DNA of 64,000 bases from an uncultured Roseovarius sp. (GCA_947503145.1 CANNCP010000002.1:340367-404366), one strand, 5' to 3'. Positions 29,309-38,864 are shown, counted from the stretch's first letter. The notes: a model not told the origin generated them from the letters alone. A program made the numbers and translations.

Positions 29309-29798
29309 CCTTGTTATCCTTGGGTTTTTGGCAAGGCGGCTTTCGCCATGCAAGAGGCCCAACGTTAACCGATCTTCCTCTACTGCCTCCTGAGCCGCTC
29401 GTTTGCCGATGGACTGCGTCAAATTGCGTACGATGATATGGTGCCCGTCACGGGAAGCGCCCCAAGATCAACCTGAAATCGCTCCAGCCAGCAAACCCGG
29501 ATCTTGATATGTGTTTTTCCTGACAAACCGCCATGTCTTCGCCGTCATGAGGCGGATGATTTCGCAGCTCGTTTTGAAATGGCGAAATGGAACAGGTCTG
29601 TCATCCTGCGACGCGACGAAACCACCCCTGTCTGTCTCACGCCGGTTTGCTCTGACAGTTCCGATCTGACTGCTTATCCAGGATGGCCATGAATCTTGCA
29701 GGCGTTTGGTCGGCTCCCACCTCCTTCACGGTAAAATGACAAAGCCGCGATACGGGTAGAGTTTGCATATTGCCCAAGTTTTGGGCATCGTCTGCGGC
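29309..29798. other. Spacer between the element and the cox cluster
   Basis: About 490 bp. A 62-codon plus-strand frame (29504-29692) has no ribosome site and no similarity that I recognise. The DNA looks like degenerate coding remnants. The last part must hold the promoter of the MHYT-LytTR gene. Confidence 0.4.
29772..29786. promoter_or_regulatory. Palindrome before the MHYT-LytTR gene
   Basis: GCCCAA-GTT-TTGGGC is a perfect 6-bp inverted repeat 12 nt before the ATG at 29799. It could be an operator or an RNA hairpin over the ribosome site. Confidence 0.35.
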
Positions 29799-30923
29799 AT
29801 GGAATTCCTAGATGTCAATCACAGCGGTTTCTTGGTCGCGATGTCTTGCGTTGTTGCGCTGGTGGCTGGGTTCACCGGCCTGTCCCTGACCCGCGACTTG
29901 GCCAAGAAACCAATGTTTCAAAAGAAGGCATCGGTAGCGCTGGCGGCCGTCGCACTCGGGGGGGGCATTTGGGCGATGCACTTTGTGGCCATGTTGGGCC
30001 TGCAAATGCCTATTCTGTTCTATTACGACGCGGCCATTACGCTCGTCTCGGCCTTGTCTGCGATCTTGATTGTCGGGGCGGCCTTGATCCTGATGCATTT
30101 CGCCGAACGCACTCCAGCGATCATCACTCTGGCAGGTGTCATCGTCGGTGTGGGTATTTTGGTGATGCACTATATAGGCATGGCCGGGCTTGAGATGTGC
30201 CGCGCGGTCTACACAACCTCGGGGTTTCTGCTTTCCTCAGCTTTAGCCATCGGGCTGTGCATATTGGCGTTCTGGATTGCCTACGGGCAACGCACGAACC
30301 GCAACATCGTACTCGGAACGCTTTGCTTTGCGACTGCAGTCGCTTCGGTGCATTTCCTCTCGATGGCCGGGACCAAGTTCGTAGCAGCGCCGAGCGTGGC
30401 TGAGTTTGGCCCCTCCATGAGCAACAAGACACTGGCGCTTGGCGTCATCTTTTTCAGCTTTGTGGTCTTTGGGGCCTGCCTTTGGGTCAGCGTCACCTAC
30501 CTTGTCGCTCCATGCAGTGAGCGCCCCGACGGTGAGCCCCAAACCACGACACTAAAGCCGACCCAGGCGGCTGAATTGCAGGTTCCCTGTGAAAGGGATG
30601 GTGCCAAGGTCTTTATCCGATGCAGTGATGTGTTGTTTGTGCGTGCAGATGGTCACTACACTCAAGTCTATACTGCGGACGAACGCCTCTTCTGCGCCTG
30701 GCCCGTGACCGAGGCGTCAAAACGGTTGGTGCCTCTGGGATTTTTGCAGACCCACCGTAGTTATCTCGTCAATCCAAGCCGCATTACCCGCTTTGAGCGG
30801 ACCAAGGACAAAGGGCGCTGCATCTTTGGCGGGGCCAATATGCCACCCGCCCTTGTAAGCCGCTCGAAGTTGAAAGCGATACAGGATGCGCTCGCGTCGC
30901 AGGTCGGCGCAATTCAGGCGTAA
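29799..30923 (+). CDS. coxC: MHYT-LytTR sensor-regulator of the cox cluster (CoxC/CoxH-like)
   Basis: A 374-residue one-component regulator. Residues ~10-230 hold seven membrane spans with repeated MHYT-type motifs (G-I-W-A-M-H-F-V, I-L-V-M-H-Y-I-G-M and A-S-V-H-F-L-S-M), thought to bind a metal and sense a gas such as O2, CO or NO. Residues ~265-360 are a LytTR DNA-binding domain (F-V-R-A-D-G-H-Y-T-Q-V-Y, then Q-T-H-R-S-Y-L-V-N). CoxC and CoxH of Oligotropha have this same architecture. The ATG at 29799 is preferred over an in-frame TTG at 29763. It stands at the head of the cox genes and probably controls them. Confidence 0.85.
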   Translation: MEFLDVNHSGFLVAMSCVVALVAGFTGLSLTRDLAKKPMFQKKASVALAAVALGGGIWAMHFVAMLGLQMPILFYYDAAITLVSALSAILIVGAALILMHFAERTPAIITLAGVIVGVGILVMHYIGMAGLEMCRAVYTTSGFLLSSALAIGLCILAFWIAYGQRTNRNIVLGTLCFATAVASVHFLSMAGTKFVAAPSVAEFGPSMSNKTLALGVIFFSFVVFGACLWVSVTYLVAPCSERPDGEPQTTTLKPTQAAELQVPCERDGAKVFIRCSDVLFVRADGHYTQVYTADERLFCAWPVTEASKRLVPLGFLQTHRSYLVNPSRITRFERTKDKGRCIFGGANMPPALVSRSKLKAIQDALASQVGAIQA

Positions 30924-30976
30924 AGGCGCGCATTTCGTGCAAAACACCAGTCGTTCATTGATTTTCTGATGCCGTA

Positions 30977-30992
30977 GCATGCCGCCGCATGC
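30977..30992. promoter_or_regulatory. Paired GCATGC site before coxM
   Basis: GCATGC-CGCC-GCATGC: two self-palindromic hexamers 4 bp apart in the 115-bp gap before coxM, about 45 nt upstream of its ATG. It could be a binding site for the LytTR protein or another regulator, or it could be chance. Confidence 0.3.
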
Positions 30993-31038
30993 ACCCTCTC
31001 ACACAAGCAGACATTCGCTTTAGGGGAGGAGAGAGCAG

Positions 31039-31893
31039 ATGATTCCAGCGGCTTTTGAATATTATCGACCAAAGGACATGGCAGGTGTCCTGTCTCTACT
31101 GGAGGAACACGGCGACGATGCGCGTGTCATGGCAGGCGGTCACAGCCTGATCCCCATGATGAAGCTGCGCATGGCCGACGTGCCGCATCTGATCGACCTG
31201 CAGGACGTAGGCGGGATGTCCGATATTGAGATCGACAGCGAAAGCATCAAGATCGGTGCGCTGGTGACCCAATCGGACATTATTGACCACGCCGGTCTGG
31301 CCGAGGCCGCCCCGATCCTGCGCGAAGCAGCTTTGCAGATCGCCGATCCGCAGGTCCGCTACATGGGCACCGTTGGCGGCAATGTCGCGAATGGCGATCC
31401 GGGCAACGATATGCCGGGCCTGATGCAATGCCTCGACGCCAGCTTTACCGTGGTCGGGCCAGACGGCGAACGTGATATCCCGGCGCGGGAGTTCTATGAG
31501 GCGGCCTATATGACCGCGCGTGAGGATGAGGAAGTACTGACGGCTATCACTATCCCGCTCCCCAAGGGCAGTTACGCCTACGAAAAGCAAAAGCGCAAGA
31601 TTGGCGATTATGCGACCGCTGCCGCTGCCGTTCAAATCATCAAGGACGGTGGTAAATGCGTATCTGCCTCGATCGCGATGACAAACCTCAGCGATACGCC
31701 CATCTATTCCGCAAACGCCGGTGCCGCCCTTGTTGGCACATCTGTGGATAGTGCCGCATTGAAAGCTGCGGTTGCGGCCATGTTGGGCGATATCGACCCG
31801 ACCGAGGACAACCGCGGCCCTGTCGCTTTTAAAAACCATGTGGCGGGTATCATCCTGAGCCGCGCTATCGAACGCGCCTGGTCGCGGGCATAG
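31039..31893 (+). CDS. coxM: CO dehydrogenase medium (FAD) subunit CoxM
   Basis: FAD-binding subunit of aerobic Mo-Cu CO dehydrogenase; it passes electrons from the iron-sulfur centres to the respiratory chain. 284 residues with the two CoxM FAD motifs [13 protein letters not shown] (about 32-44) and [14 protein letters not shown] (about 113-126), both characteristic of the form I enzyme. A very strong ribosome site (GGGGAGGAGAG) precedes the ATG. First of the structural genes M-S-L. Confidence 0.95.
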   Translation: MIPAAFEYYRPKDMAGVLSLLEEHGDDARVMAGGHSLIPMMKLRMADVPHLIDLQDVGGMSDIEIDSESIKIGALVTQSDIIDHAGLAEAAPILREAALQIADPQVRYMGTVGGNVANGDPGNDMPGLMQCLDASFTVVGPDGERDIPAREFYEAAYMTAREDEEVLTAITIPLPKGSYAYEKQKRKIGDYATAAAAVQIIKDGGKCVSASIAMTNLSDTPIYSANAGAALVGTSVDSAALKAAVAAMLGDIDPTEDNRGPVAFKNHVAGIILSRAIERAWSRA

Positions 31894-31904
31894 GGAGAGA
31901 GTTC

Positions 31905-32399
31905 ATGTCGAAAAAGATGCACATCAAGCTACGCGTGAACGGCAAAGAGGAAGAATTCCTAGCCGAGCCACGGGAGCTTTTGATTTACACGCTACGCGAG
32001 CGGCTCAACATCACCGGGCCACATATCGGCTGCGAAACCTCCCATTGCGGGGCCTGCACCGTCACCATCGACGGCAAGTCGGTCAAATCCTGCACGATGT
32101 TCGTGGCCCAGGCGAGCGGCGCCGAGATCACCACCATCGAAGGTATCGGCGGGTCGGACGATCTGCACCCGCTGCAAACCGCCTTCAAGGAGCACCACGG
32201 GCTTCAGTGCGGTTTTTGCACGCCGGGCATGATCACCCGGGCGGCCAAGCTGCTCGAAGAGACCCCTGATCCCACCGAAGAGGAAATCCGCTTTGGCATG
32301 GCGGGCAACCTGTGCCGCTGCACGGGCTATCAGAATATCGTGAAATCCATTCTCGCCGCCGCTGCCGAGATGAATGCAGCCAAGGAGGCCGCAGAATGA
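31905..32399 (+). CDS. coxS: CO dehydrogenase small (2x[2Fe-2S]) subunit CoxS
   Basis: Carries two [2Fe-2S] clusters linking the Mo-Cu site to FAD. 164 residues. The N-terminal plant-type ferredoxin motif is [11 protein letters not shown] plus a later C in K-S-C-T-M-F. The helical C-terminal domain has Q-C-G-F-C-T-P-G-M and L-C-R-C-T-G-Y. All eight cysteines expected are present. The stop overlaps the coxL ATG. Confidence 0.96.
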   Translation: MSKKMHIKLRVNGKEEEFLAEPRELLIYTLRERLNITGPHIGCETSHCGACTVTIDGKSVKSCTMFVAQASGAEITTIEGIGGSDDLHPLQTAFKEHHGLQCGFCTPGMITRAAKLLEETPDPTEEEIRFGMAGNLCRCTGYQNIVKSILAAAAEMNAAKEAAE

Positions 32400-34822
32400 A
32401 GGACGAAATCACACGCGACGAACGGGTCGCGAACCTCAAGGGCATGGGCTGTTCGCGCAAGCGGGTCGAGGATGCACGCTTTACCCAAGGCAAGGGCAAC
32501 TATGTCGATGACATCAAATTGGACGGGATGTTGTTTGGCGACTTTGTCCGCTCTCCTTATGCACACGCCCGGATCAAAAGCATCAACAGCGAAGCGGCGC
32601 TAAAGGTACCAGGCGTTCTGGCTGTTTTGACAGCCGACGATCTGCGCCCGCTCGGTCTGCACTGGATGCCCACATTGGCGGGCGACAAACAGATGGTTCT
32701 GGCTGATGGCAAGGTGTTGTTCCAAGGTCAGGAGGTGGCCTTTGTCGTGGCCGAAGACCGCTACGCCGCCGCTGACGGGATGGAAGCGGTTCTGGTCGAA
32801 TACGAAGAGCTGCCTGTCCTCGTGAACCCACATGAATCGCTGAAATCCGATGTCGTTCTGCGCGAGGATCTCGTGGCAGAAGATGGCTCTTTGCCCAACG
32901 GTGCCCATGGCCCCCGCAAGCATCACAACCACATCTTCACGTGGGAAGCCGGCGACAGAGAGCCAACCGAAGAGGTTTTGGCCAACGCCGACATCGTGGT
33001 CGAACAAGAGATGTACTATCACCGCACCCACCCCTGCCCGCTGGAAACCTGCGGCTGCGTGGCGTCGATGGATAAGGTCAACGGCAAGCTGACCCTTTGG
33101 GGCACCTTCCAGGCGCCCCACGCAATCCGCACCGTGGTGTCCCTGATCTCTGGCATCGAAGAGCACAACATCCGCGTGGTCAGCCCCGACATCGGCGGCG
33201 GCTTTGGCAACAAGGTCGGAGCCTATCCAGGCTACGTTTGCTCGGTCGTGGCGTCCATCGTGACGGGCAAGCCGGTCAAATGGATCGAAGACCGCATGGA
33301 CAATCTGATGACCACAGCTTTTGCACGTGATTATCATATGACCGGCAAAATATCGGCCACCAAAGAGGGCAAGATCACAGCGCTGAAGTGCAACGTGGTT
33401 GCCGACCACGGCGGCTTTGACGCCTGTGCCGACCCGACCAAGTTTCCGGCTGGGTTCATGAACATCTGCACGGGGTCCTACGACATCCCGACGGCCTTTT
33501 TGGAAGTCGACGGCGTCTACACCAACAAGGCCCCCGGTGGCGTCAGCTATCGCTGTTCGTTCCGGGTGACCGAGGCGGTTTATCTGATCGAGCGGATGAT
33601 CGAGGTTCTCGCGATTGAGTTGAACATGGACGCGGCAGAGTTGCGCCGTATCAATTTCATCAAGAAAGAGCAGTTCCCCTATAAATCCGCCCTCGGCTGG
33701 GAATATGACTCGGGCGACTACCACACCGCTTGGGACAAAGCGCTGAAGACCGTTGATTACGAAGGCCTGCGCGCAGAGCAAGCGCAACGTGTCGAGGATT
33801 TCAAGGCAGGTAAAACTCGCTCGATCATGGGTATCGGCCTGTCGTTCTTCACCGAGATCGTAGGCGCAGGCCCTGTTAAGAATTGCGACATCCTCGGCCT
33901 CGGCATGTTCGACAGCTGCGAAATCCGCATTCACCCGACAGGGTCCGCGATTGCGCGGCTTGGAACGATTTCTCAGGGTCAGGGCCACGCGACGACGTTT
34001 GCGCAAATCCTTGCATCCGAGATTGGCCTGCCTGCCGACAGCATTACGATTGAGGAAGGCGATACGGACACGGCACCTTACGGGCTTGGCACCTATGGCT
34101 CGCGATCCACTCCCGTCGCCGGTGCCGCCACCGCCATGGCCGGACGCAAAATCCGCGCCAAGGCGCAGATGATCGCGGCCTATCTACTCGAGGTCCATGA
34201 CAATGACGTAGAATTCGACGTGGACCGGTTCGTGGTCAAAGGCGCGCCCGAAAAGTTCAAGACCATGAAGGAACTGGCCTTTGCCGCTTACAACCAGGCC
34301 ATTCCGGGGCTTGAGCCGGGCCTGGAGGCGGTCAGCTACTATGACCCCCCCAACATGACCTATCCCTTTGGCGCCTATGTCTGCGTTATGGATATCAACG
34401 TGGATACCGGCGTCACAGACATCCGTCGCTTCTACGCACTGGATGACTGCGGCACACGAATCAACCCGATGATCATCGAAGGGCAAGTGCATGGCGGTCT
34501 GACAGAGGCGCTTGCCGTCGCCTTGGGCCAAGAGCTTGCCTATGATGAAATGGGCAATGTGAAAACGGCGACATTGATGGACTTTTTCCTGCCAACCGCT
34601 TGGGAAGTCCCCAATTACGAGACCGACTTTACCGTCACCCCAAGCCCACACCACCCCATCGGGGCCAAGGGCGTGGGAGAAAGCCCGCATGTCGGTGGCG
34701 TGCCATGTTTCTCAAACGCAGTGCAGGATGCGTTCCGCCCGTTTGGCAACAAACACACCAATATGCCCCACGATCATTGGCGGATTTGGCGCACAGCCAA
34801 TGAGCTTGGCATGCACGATTAA
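32396..34822 (+). CDS. coxL: CO dehydrogenase large (Mo-Cu) subunit CoxL, form I
   Basis: Catalytic subunit oxidising CO with water at a Cu-S-Mo centre bound by molybdopterin cytosine dinucleotide. From ATG 32396 (AAGGAGG upstream, ATGA overlap with coxS) it has 808 residues, the length of known form I CoxL. The active-site loop reads SYRCSFR, with the copper-ligand cysteine of form I enzymes; the more usual first residue is Ala (AYRCSFR), and form II enzymes have AYRGAGR. Other family marks are [15 protein letters not shown] and [13 protein letters not shown] with the catalytic Glu. Confidence 0.96.
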   Translation: MKDEITRDERVANLKGMGCSRKRVEDARFTQGKGNYVDDIKLDGMLFGDFVRSPYAHARIKSINSEAALKVPGVLAVLTADDLRPLGLHWMPTLAGDKQMVLADGKVLFQGQEVAFVVAEDRYAAADGMEAVLVEYEELPVLVNPHESLKSDVVLREDLVAEDGSLPNGAHGPRKHHNHIFTWEAGDREPTEEVLANADIVVEQEMYYHRTHPCPLETCGCVASMDKVNGKLTLWGTFQAPHAIRTVVSLISGIEEHNIRVVSPDIGGGFGNKVGAYPGYVCSVVASIVTGKPVKWIEDRMDNLMTTAFARDYHMTGKISATKEGKITALKCNVVADHGGFDACADPTKFPAGFMNICTGSYDIPTAFLEVDGVYTNKAPGGVSYRCSFRVTEAVYLIERMIEVLAIELNMDAAELRRINFIKKEQFPYKSALGWEYDSGDYHTAWDKALKTVDYEGLRAEQAQRVEDFKAGKTRSIMGIGLSFFTEIVGAGPVKNCDILGLGMFDSCEIRIHPTGSAIARLGTISQGQGHATTFAQILASEIGLPADSITIEEGDTDTAPYGLGTYGSRSTPVAGAATAMAGRKIRAKAQMIAAYLLEVHDNDVEFDVDRFVVKGAPEKFKTMKELAFAAYNQAIPGLEPGLEAVSYYDPPNMTYPFGAYVCVMDINVDTGVTDIRRFYALDDCGTRINPMIIEGQVHGGLTEALAVALGQELAYDEMGNVKTATLMDFFLPTAWEVPNYETDFTVTPSPHHPIGAKGVGESPHVGGVPCFSNAVQDAFRPFGNKHTNMPHDHWRIWRTANELGMHD

Positions 34823-34870
34823 GGCAACGGGTGGGGTGCGTGATGTCGCGCACCCCACAAGGATACGTTT

Positions 34871-35746
34871 ATGACCTGGATTGACTTGAAAACCGCGCTG
34901 GCAGGAGAAGGCTATGTGGCGTCTGATGACTTGGCCGTTGCCTTGCAGCTTGCCTTGTCGTTGGGGCGTCCCTTGCTGTTGGAAGGGGCTGCCGGAGTCG
35001 GCAAGACCGAGATTGCGCGGACCTTGTCGGTCGTCAAAGACACCAGGCTTTTGCGCCTGCAATGCTACGAGGGGCTAGACGCCGCACAAGCCATCTATGA
35101 ATGGAACTACCAGCGCCAGTTGCTGACCATTCGAGCGGCCGCTGAAGACGGCGAGACTGGCAAAGCCGTTGAAGACCGCATCTTTTCGCGCGACTTCCTA
35201 TTGGAACGCCCTTTGCTGGCCGCGATCTTACAAGACACGCCTCCGGTATTGCTGATCGATGAAATTGACCGCGCGGATGAGGAATTTGAAGCCTATCTGC
35301 TCGAAATATTATCCGACTTTCAGGTCTCGATCCCCGAATTGGGTACGATCAAAGCGGTGACGCGCCCCATGGTGATCCTCACCTCAAACGGCACGCGCGA
35401 TTTGTCAGACGCCCTTCGCCGCCGGTGCCTTTATACTTACGTGGAATATCCTGACCGCGCGACGGAACTGGCGATTCTCAAGGCCCGCTGCCCCGAGGTC
35501 GAGGCGCGACTGAGCCAGCAGATCGTCGGTTTCGTACAGCGGCTACGCAAAGAAGAGTTGGAGAAAAAGCCCGGTATCGCCGAGATGCTGGATTTCGCGG
35601 CGGCCCTCATGGGGCTAGGAATTGCTGACCTCACCGATGACCCAGCCGTGTTGCAATCGACTCTCACGACCTTGCTGAAAACTCAAAGCGATCGGGCCCA
35701 GATCACCCCCGAGGTCGCGGGCCGGATCGCGGGTAAAGCCGCATGA
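34871..35746 (+). CDS. coxD: CoxD, MoxR-type AAA+ ATPase
   Basis: AAA+ chaperone ATPase that, with CoxE, is required to build the sulfurated copper-molybdenum centre of CO dehydrogenase. 291 residues: Walker A EGAAGVGKTE (about 38-47), Walker B V-L-L-I-D-E-I-D-R-A-D-E-E-F near 125, sensor 1 L-T-S-N-G-T-R and arginine finger region L-R-R-R-C-L-Y near 175-190. An AAGGAT ribosome site precedes the ATG. It overlaps coxE by 4 bp, which suggests coupled production of the pair. Confidence 0.94.
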   Translation: MTWIDLKTALAGEGYVASDDLAVALQLALSLGRPLLLEGAAGVGKTEIARTLSVVKDTRLLRLQCYEGLDAAQAIYEWNYQRQLLTIRAAAEDGETGKAVEDRIFSRDFLLERPLLAAILQDTPPVLLIDEIDRADEEFEAYLLEILSDFQVSIPELGTIKAVTRPMVILTSNGTRDLSDALRRRCLYTYVEYPDRATELAILKARCPEVEARLSQQIVGFVQRLRKEELEKKPGIAEMLDFAAALMGLGIADLTDDPAVLQSTLTTLLKTQSDRAQITPEVAGRIAGKAA

Positions 35747-36924
35747 GCCGCGTGACGAAATTCACAGGCCGTGATTCAGGACCTGCTGCTCGTGTGGTGG
35801 GGTTTATCGCGCATTTGCGCGAGAATGGTTTGCGCCTTGGCGTGGCCGAGGCCGATCTCGCCATGGCCGCGCTCTGCGAAATCAATGCCACCCATCCCGA
35901 TGATAGTCGCCGTGCACTGCGGGCTGTCTGCACCGGCTGCAAGGAAGAATCCGAGCGGTTCGACGACCTGTTCAACAGCTATTGGATGGACATGGGCCGG
36001 GTGAAGCAGAAGATCGTTCCGGCCCAATCCGGCCCACCCAGTGATAATGTGCATTCATCACGCGAAGCCAAGGGCGAAGATGCAGGCTCCGCAGGCTCTA
36101 CCATTGCGCCCGATGATAAGGCCGGCGAGGCAGAAAGTAACGGGACGGGCAAACTCATTGCCACGGAGCACCGCAACCTTGCCCAGAAAGACCTGCGCGA
36201 AATGATCCGCCCAGAGGAAATTGCTGTGGCCGAAGATGTTGCCCGCCGCATCGGTGCCGCCTTGCGCGACAAACGCTCGCGCCGCCGCATTGCCGCACGC
36301 AAGGGCGACCGTCTGCATTTCCGCAAAACCATTCGCCACAGTCTGGCCACGGGCGGAGAACCGCTGCGTCTGCTGCGCAAGAAGCGCCCGGACCGCACGC
36401 GCAAGATAACGGCATTGTGCGATGTCTCAGGCTCCATGTCCGTCTACGCACAAGTTTTTCTGGCCTTTCTGGCCGGTCTGATGCGGGCCGACACCACCGC
36501 TGATGCCTACCTGTTCCACACGCGTCTCGTGCGTATTACAGAGGCCTTGCGCGACAAGGACGCGATGCGCGCCATCGGACGGATGTCGCTGATGGCAGAC
36601 GGCTTTGGCGGCGGCTCCAACATCGGCCCATCCCTGATGCGCTTTGCCGATACCTATGCCAAACGGTTCGTTGATGGCCGCAGCGTCGTGCTGATCCTAT
36701 CGGATGGCTATGACACGCAAGACCCACAGATGATTTCTGACGCGCTTCAGAAACTCAGGAAACGCGGTTGCAAAGTGATCTGGTTGAACCCGCTGAAAGG
36801 CTGGAAAGATTACGCTCCCGTCGCCAATGGCATGGCCGCCGCCTTGCCCCATCTGGACCTGTTCGCAGCGGCCAATACGCTCGGCGATCTGGCGGCGCTA
36901 GAGACGGAGCTGACAGTGTTATGA
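35743..36924 (+). CDS. coxE: CoxE, von Willebrand factor A-domain protein
   Basis: Partner of the CoxD ATPase in maturation of the CO dehydrogenase active site. 393 residues. The N-terminal half is charged and variable with a flexible linker (about 95-140). The C-terminal VWA domain begins I-T-A-L-C-D-V-S-G-S-M-S (MIDAS motif, about 222-233), with the later MIDAS residues in R-M-S-L-M-A-D-G-F-G-G-G-S-N-I-G and L-I-L-S-D-G-Y-D-T. It starts within the coxD stop and ends overlapping coxF. Confidence 0.93.
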   Translation: MSRVTKFTGRDSGPAARVVGFIAHLRENGLRLGVAEADLAMAALCEINATHPDDSRRALRAVCTGCKEESERFDDLFNSYWMDMGRVKQKIVPAQSGPPSDNVHSSREAKGEDAGSAGSTIAPDDKAGEAESNGTGKLIATEHRNLAQKDLREMIRPEEIAVAEDVARRIGAALRDKRSRRRIAARKGDRLHFRKTIRHSLATGGEPLRLLRKKRPDRTRKITALCDVSGSMSVYAQVFLAFLAGLMRADTTADAYLFHTRLVRITEALRDKDAMRAIGRMSLMADGFGGGSNIGPSLMRFADTYAKRFVDGRSVVLILSDGYDTQDPQMISDALQKLRKRGCKVIWLNPLKGWKDYAPVANGMAAALPHLDLFAAANTLGDLAALETELTVL

Positions 36925-37700
36925 GCCCCGCTGAAGTCCTCTCCGACGATCTGGCCGAAGCGGCGCAAGAAATGCGCGCGCGCGATGAGCCCTTTGCCTT
37001 TGCAACCATCGTGCGCACGGCTGGTTCAACTGCCGCCAAACCCGGCACCAAGGCGCTGCTCAGCGCGGATGGGACGATCCTGCATGGCTGGCTGGGCGGT
37101 GGCTGTACGCGCGGGGCGGTCAAGCGCGCGACTGTGCAAGCGTTGGTGGACGGCGCGCCCCGACTCATCTCGGTCGCGCCAGAAGACCTGCTGGCCGAGA
37201 AGGGCGTGACGGCGGGCGACGAAGTGGACGGCACGACGTTCGCCCGTAACGGCTGCCCCTCGCGCGGGACTGTAGATATCTTCATCGAGCCCTGCCTGCC
37301 CCTGCCGCAGCTGGTGATCATGGGGGCATCGCCTGTGGCCCAAGCGCTCAGCGCACTGGCCCCGCAGTTCCAATACTCCGTGGCCTCTGTCCCGGAAACT
37401 ACCGCACCAAAACGCCAAAGCTTTACGGTGATCGCCACCCAAGGACAGGGCGATCTGGATGCGTTGAAGGCAGCCTTGGCTTCAGGGTCTGACTATGTGG
37501 CGTTTGTAGGCAGCCGTAGGAAGTATCTGTCGCTTGCGGGAAAGCTTACCAATGCGGGCTTCGATCAAGCAGCGATTGATGGCGTAAGGTCCCCTGCCGG
37601 GCTTGATCTGGGTGCGGTAACGCCAGAGGAAATTGCTCTGTCGATCCTTGCGCAACTGGTTCAGGTCCGCCGCTCTGCGGTAAAGCAGTCAAATGGGTGA
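36921..37700 (+). CDS. coxF: CoxF, XdhC-type maturation factor
   Basis: XdhC/CoxI family protein; relatives bind the molybdenum cofactor and help insert it in sulfurated form. 259 residues from the ATG that overlaps the coxE stop as ATGA. The N-terminal XdhC domain has T-I-V-R-T-A-G-S-T-A-A-K-P-G-T-K and G-W-L-G-G-G-C-T-R-G with the conserved cysteine (about residue 60-70). A C-terminal Rossmann-like half has V-I-M-G-A-S-P-V-A-Q and Y-V-A-F-V-G-S-R-R-K. The longer open frame upstream lies inside coxE. Confidence 0.93.
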   Translation: MSPAEVLSDDLAEAAQEMRARDEPFAFATIVRTAGSTAAKPGTKALLSADGTILHGWLGGGCTRGAVKRATVQALVDGAPRLISVAPEDLLAEKGVTAGDEVDGTTFARNGCPSRGTVDIFIEPCLPLPQLVIMGASPVAQALSALAPQFQYSVASVPETTAPKRQSFTVIATQGQGDLDALKAALASGSDYVAFVGSRRKYLSLAGKLTNAGFDQAAIDGVRSPAGLDLGAVTPEEIALSILAQLVQVRRSAVKQSNG

Positions 37701-38334
37701 CGTCTGCGCCATTCTTCTGGCCGCAGGGCTTTCGCGCCGGATGGGCGCACGCAACAAGCTGTTGTTACCAATTGGTGGTATGCCGATGATCCGTCATGTT
37801 GTTAATGCCTACCGTGCCGCGATTGACGGTCCTGTCGTGGTGGTGACGGGACACGAAGCCGATGAGATAAAGACGGCCCTGGACGGCAGCGATGCACAGC
37901 TGGTGTTCAATCCGGACTTTGCCCACGGGCAACCGACTTCAGTAGCTTGCGGATTGCACCACGCAACGCACAGCCATGACATATTGATTGGCTTGGGCGA
38001 CCAGCCGCTCTTGACCAGCGATGACCTGCGCGCCCTGCTTGCAGCGCACATGCAGGCGGACCCTACCCGCATCTCAATTCCCATGCTGGACACACAGCGC
38101 GGCAATCCCATCCTTGTACCCGCCGCGCTGAGGGCCCGCCTCTTGGCCGATCCCAGATCACCGGGCTGCAAGAAATTCACCCGTGAAAACCCCGACCAGG
38201 TCCAGTTTCACGCGCTCCCTGCTCCCGGATTTTACGCCGACATCGATACACCCGCAGCCTACGATGCGCTCGCATCCTGGATAAAGGACCCCCATGAAAA
38301 CGCTCAAACGGATCGTCGCGCGCTGGTGCCGTAA
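37693..38334 (+). CDS. mocA: MocA-like molybdenum cofactor cytidylyltransferase
   Basis: Nucleotidyltransferase expected to make molybdopterin cytosine dinucleotide, the cofactor form used by CoxL. 213 residues with the NTP-transferase signature L-L-A-A-G-L-S-R-R-M-G-A-R-N-K (about 8-22), V-V-V-T-G-H-E near 50, and G-L-G-D-Q-P-L-L (about 100-107). It overlaps the end of coxF by 8 bp. The 3' end overlaps the start of a 33-residue peptide gene. Confidence 0.88.
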   Translation: MGDVCAILLAAGLSRRMGARNKLLLPIGGMPMIRHVVNAYRAAIDGPVVVVTGHEADEIKTALDGSDAQLVFNPDFAHGQPTSVACGLHHATHSHDILIGLGDQPLLTSDDLRALLAAHMQADPTRISIPMLDTQRGNPILVPAALRARLLADPRSPGCKKFTRENPDQVQFHALPAPGFYADIDTPAAYDALASWIKDPHENAQTDRRALVP

Positions 38335-38395
38335 ACTGGCGTTACCCCCCGAACAGGCCGAACAACTGGCCGCCATCAAATTCCCCTGTTGCTAA
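38294..38395 (+). CDS. 33-residue peptide ending FPCC, cox operon
   Basis: ATG AAA ACG at 38294 opens a 33-residue frame preceded by AAAGGA six bases upstream. The product has a basic N-terminus (K-T-L-K-R-I-V-A-R-W-C-R-K-L), a short acidic/helical stretch (P-P-E-Q-A-E-Q-L-A-A-I) and ends K-F-P-C-C. It overlaps mocA by 41 bp in another frame and ends 13 bp before coxG, whose own ribosome site (AAGGAAA) follows directly. The layout suggests translation as part of the operon. Three cysteines, two at the very end, could bind a metal or sulfur. I know no named family for it. Confidence 0.65.
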   Translation: MKTLKRIVARWCRKLALPPEQAEQLAAIKFPCC

Positions 38396-38408
38396 TAAGG
38401 AAACCCTC

Positions 38409-38864
38409 ATGGAACTGGCAGACGAAATCATCATCAACGCACCAAAAGAACGAGTTTACGCCGCGCTCAACGACCCGGAAATCCTGAGGCAATGCATCCC
38501 CGGTTGCGAAGAACTGATCAAACACTCCGACAGCGAACTGGAAGCCAAAGTCGTTTTGAAAGTCGGTCCCGTAAAGGCCCGTTTCAGCGGGGACGTCCAG
38601 CTGGACACCGCCGGCGCGCCCGATGCCTTCTCACTCACCGGACAAGGTAATGGCGGAACGGCGGGCCATGCCAAGGGCGGAGCGGACGTGACCCTGACGG
38701 CGGATGGCCCCGACAAAACCATCCTGCGTTATGAGGCCAAAGCCCAGATCAGCGGCAAACTAGCCCAATTGGGCAGCCGTCTGATCCAGAGCACCGCAAA
38801 AAAGCTGGCCGCCAAATTCTTCAAATCCTTCGCCGATGTGGTCAATGAAAGCTCCCCTGCCTGA
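38409..38864 (+). CDS. coxG: CoxG, SRPBCC-domain protein
   Basis: SRPBCC (START-like) protein of the CoxG family, associated with membrane recruitment of CO dehydrogenase and its link to the quinone pool. 151 residues: M-E-L-A-D-E-I-I-I-N-A-P-K-E-R-V-Y-A-A-L-N-D-P-E-I-L-R-Q at the start, with C-I-P-G-C-E-E-L, the beta-sheet segment V-V-L-K-V-G-P-V-K-A-R-F-S-G, and an amphipathic C-terminal helix (S-R-L-I-Q-S-T-A-K-K-L-A-A-K-F-F-K-S-F). Some CoxG proteins have a longer C-terminal tail; this one is short. Confidence 0.92.
   Translation: MELADEIIINAPKERVYAALNDPEILRQCIPGCEELIKHSDSELEAKVVLKVGPVKARFSGDVQLDTAGAPDAFSLTGQGNGGTAGHAKGGADVTLTADGPDKTILRYEAKAQISGKLAQLGSRLIQSTAKKLAAKFFKSFADVVNESSPA

Noticed and set aside
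29251..29310. Second tRNA-Leu at the right end of the element
   Set aside because: Only the 3' part is present; the acceptor 5' strand, D-arm and half of the anticodon arm are missing, so it is an att copy.
29504..29692. 62-codon frame upstream of the cox cluster
   Set aside because: No ribosome site, no recognisable family and ordinary length for a chance frame.
32600..34006. 468-codon minus-strand frame opposite coxL
   Set aside because: Antisense shadow; coxL is complete with all family motifs.
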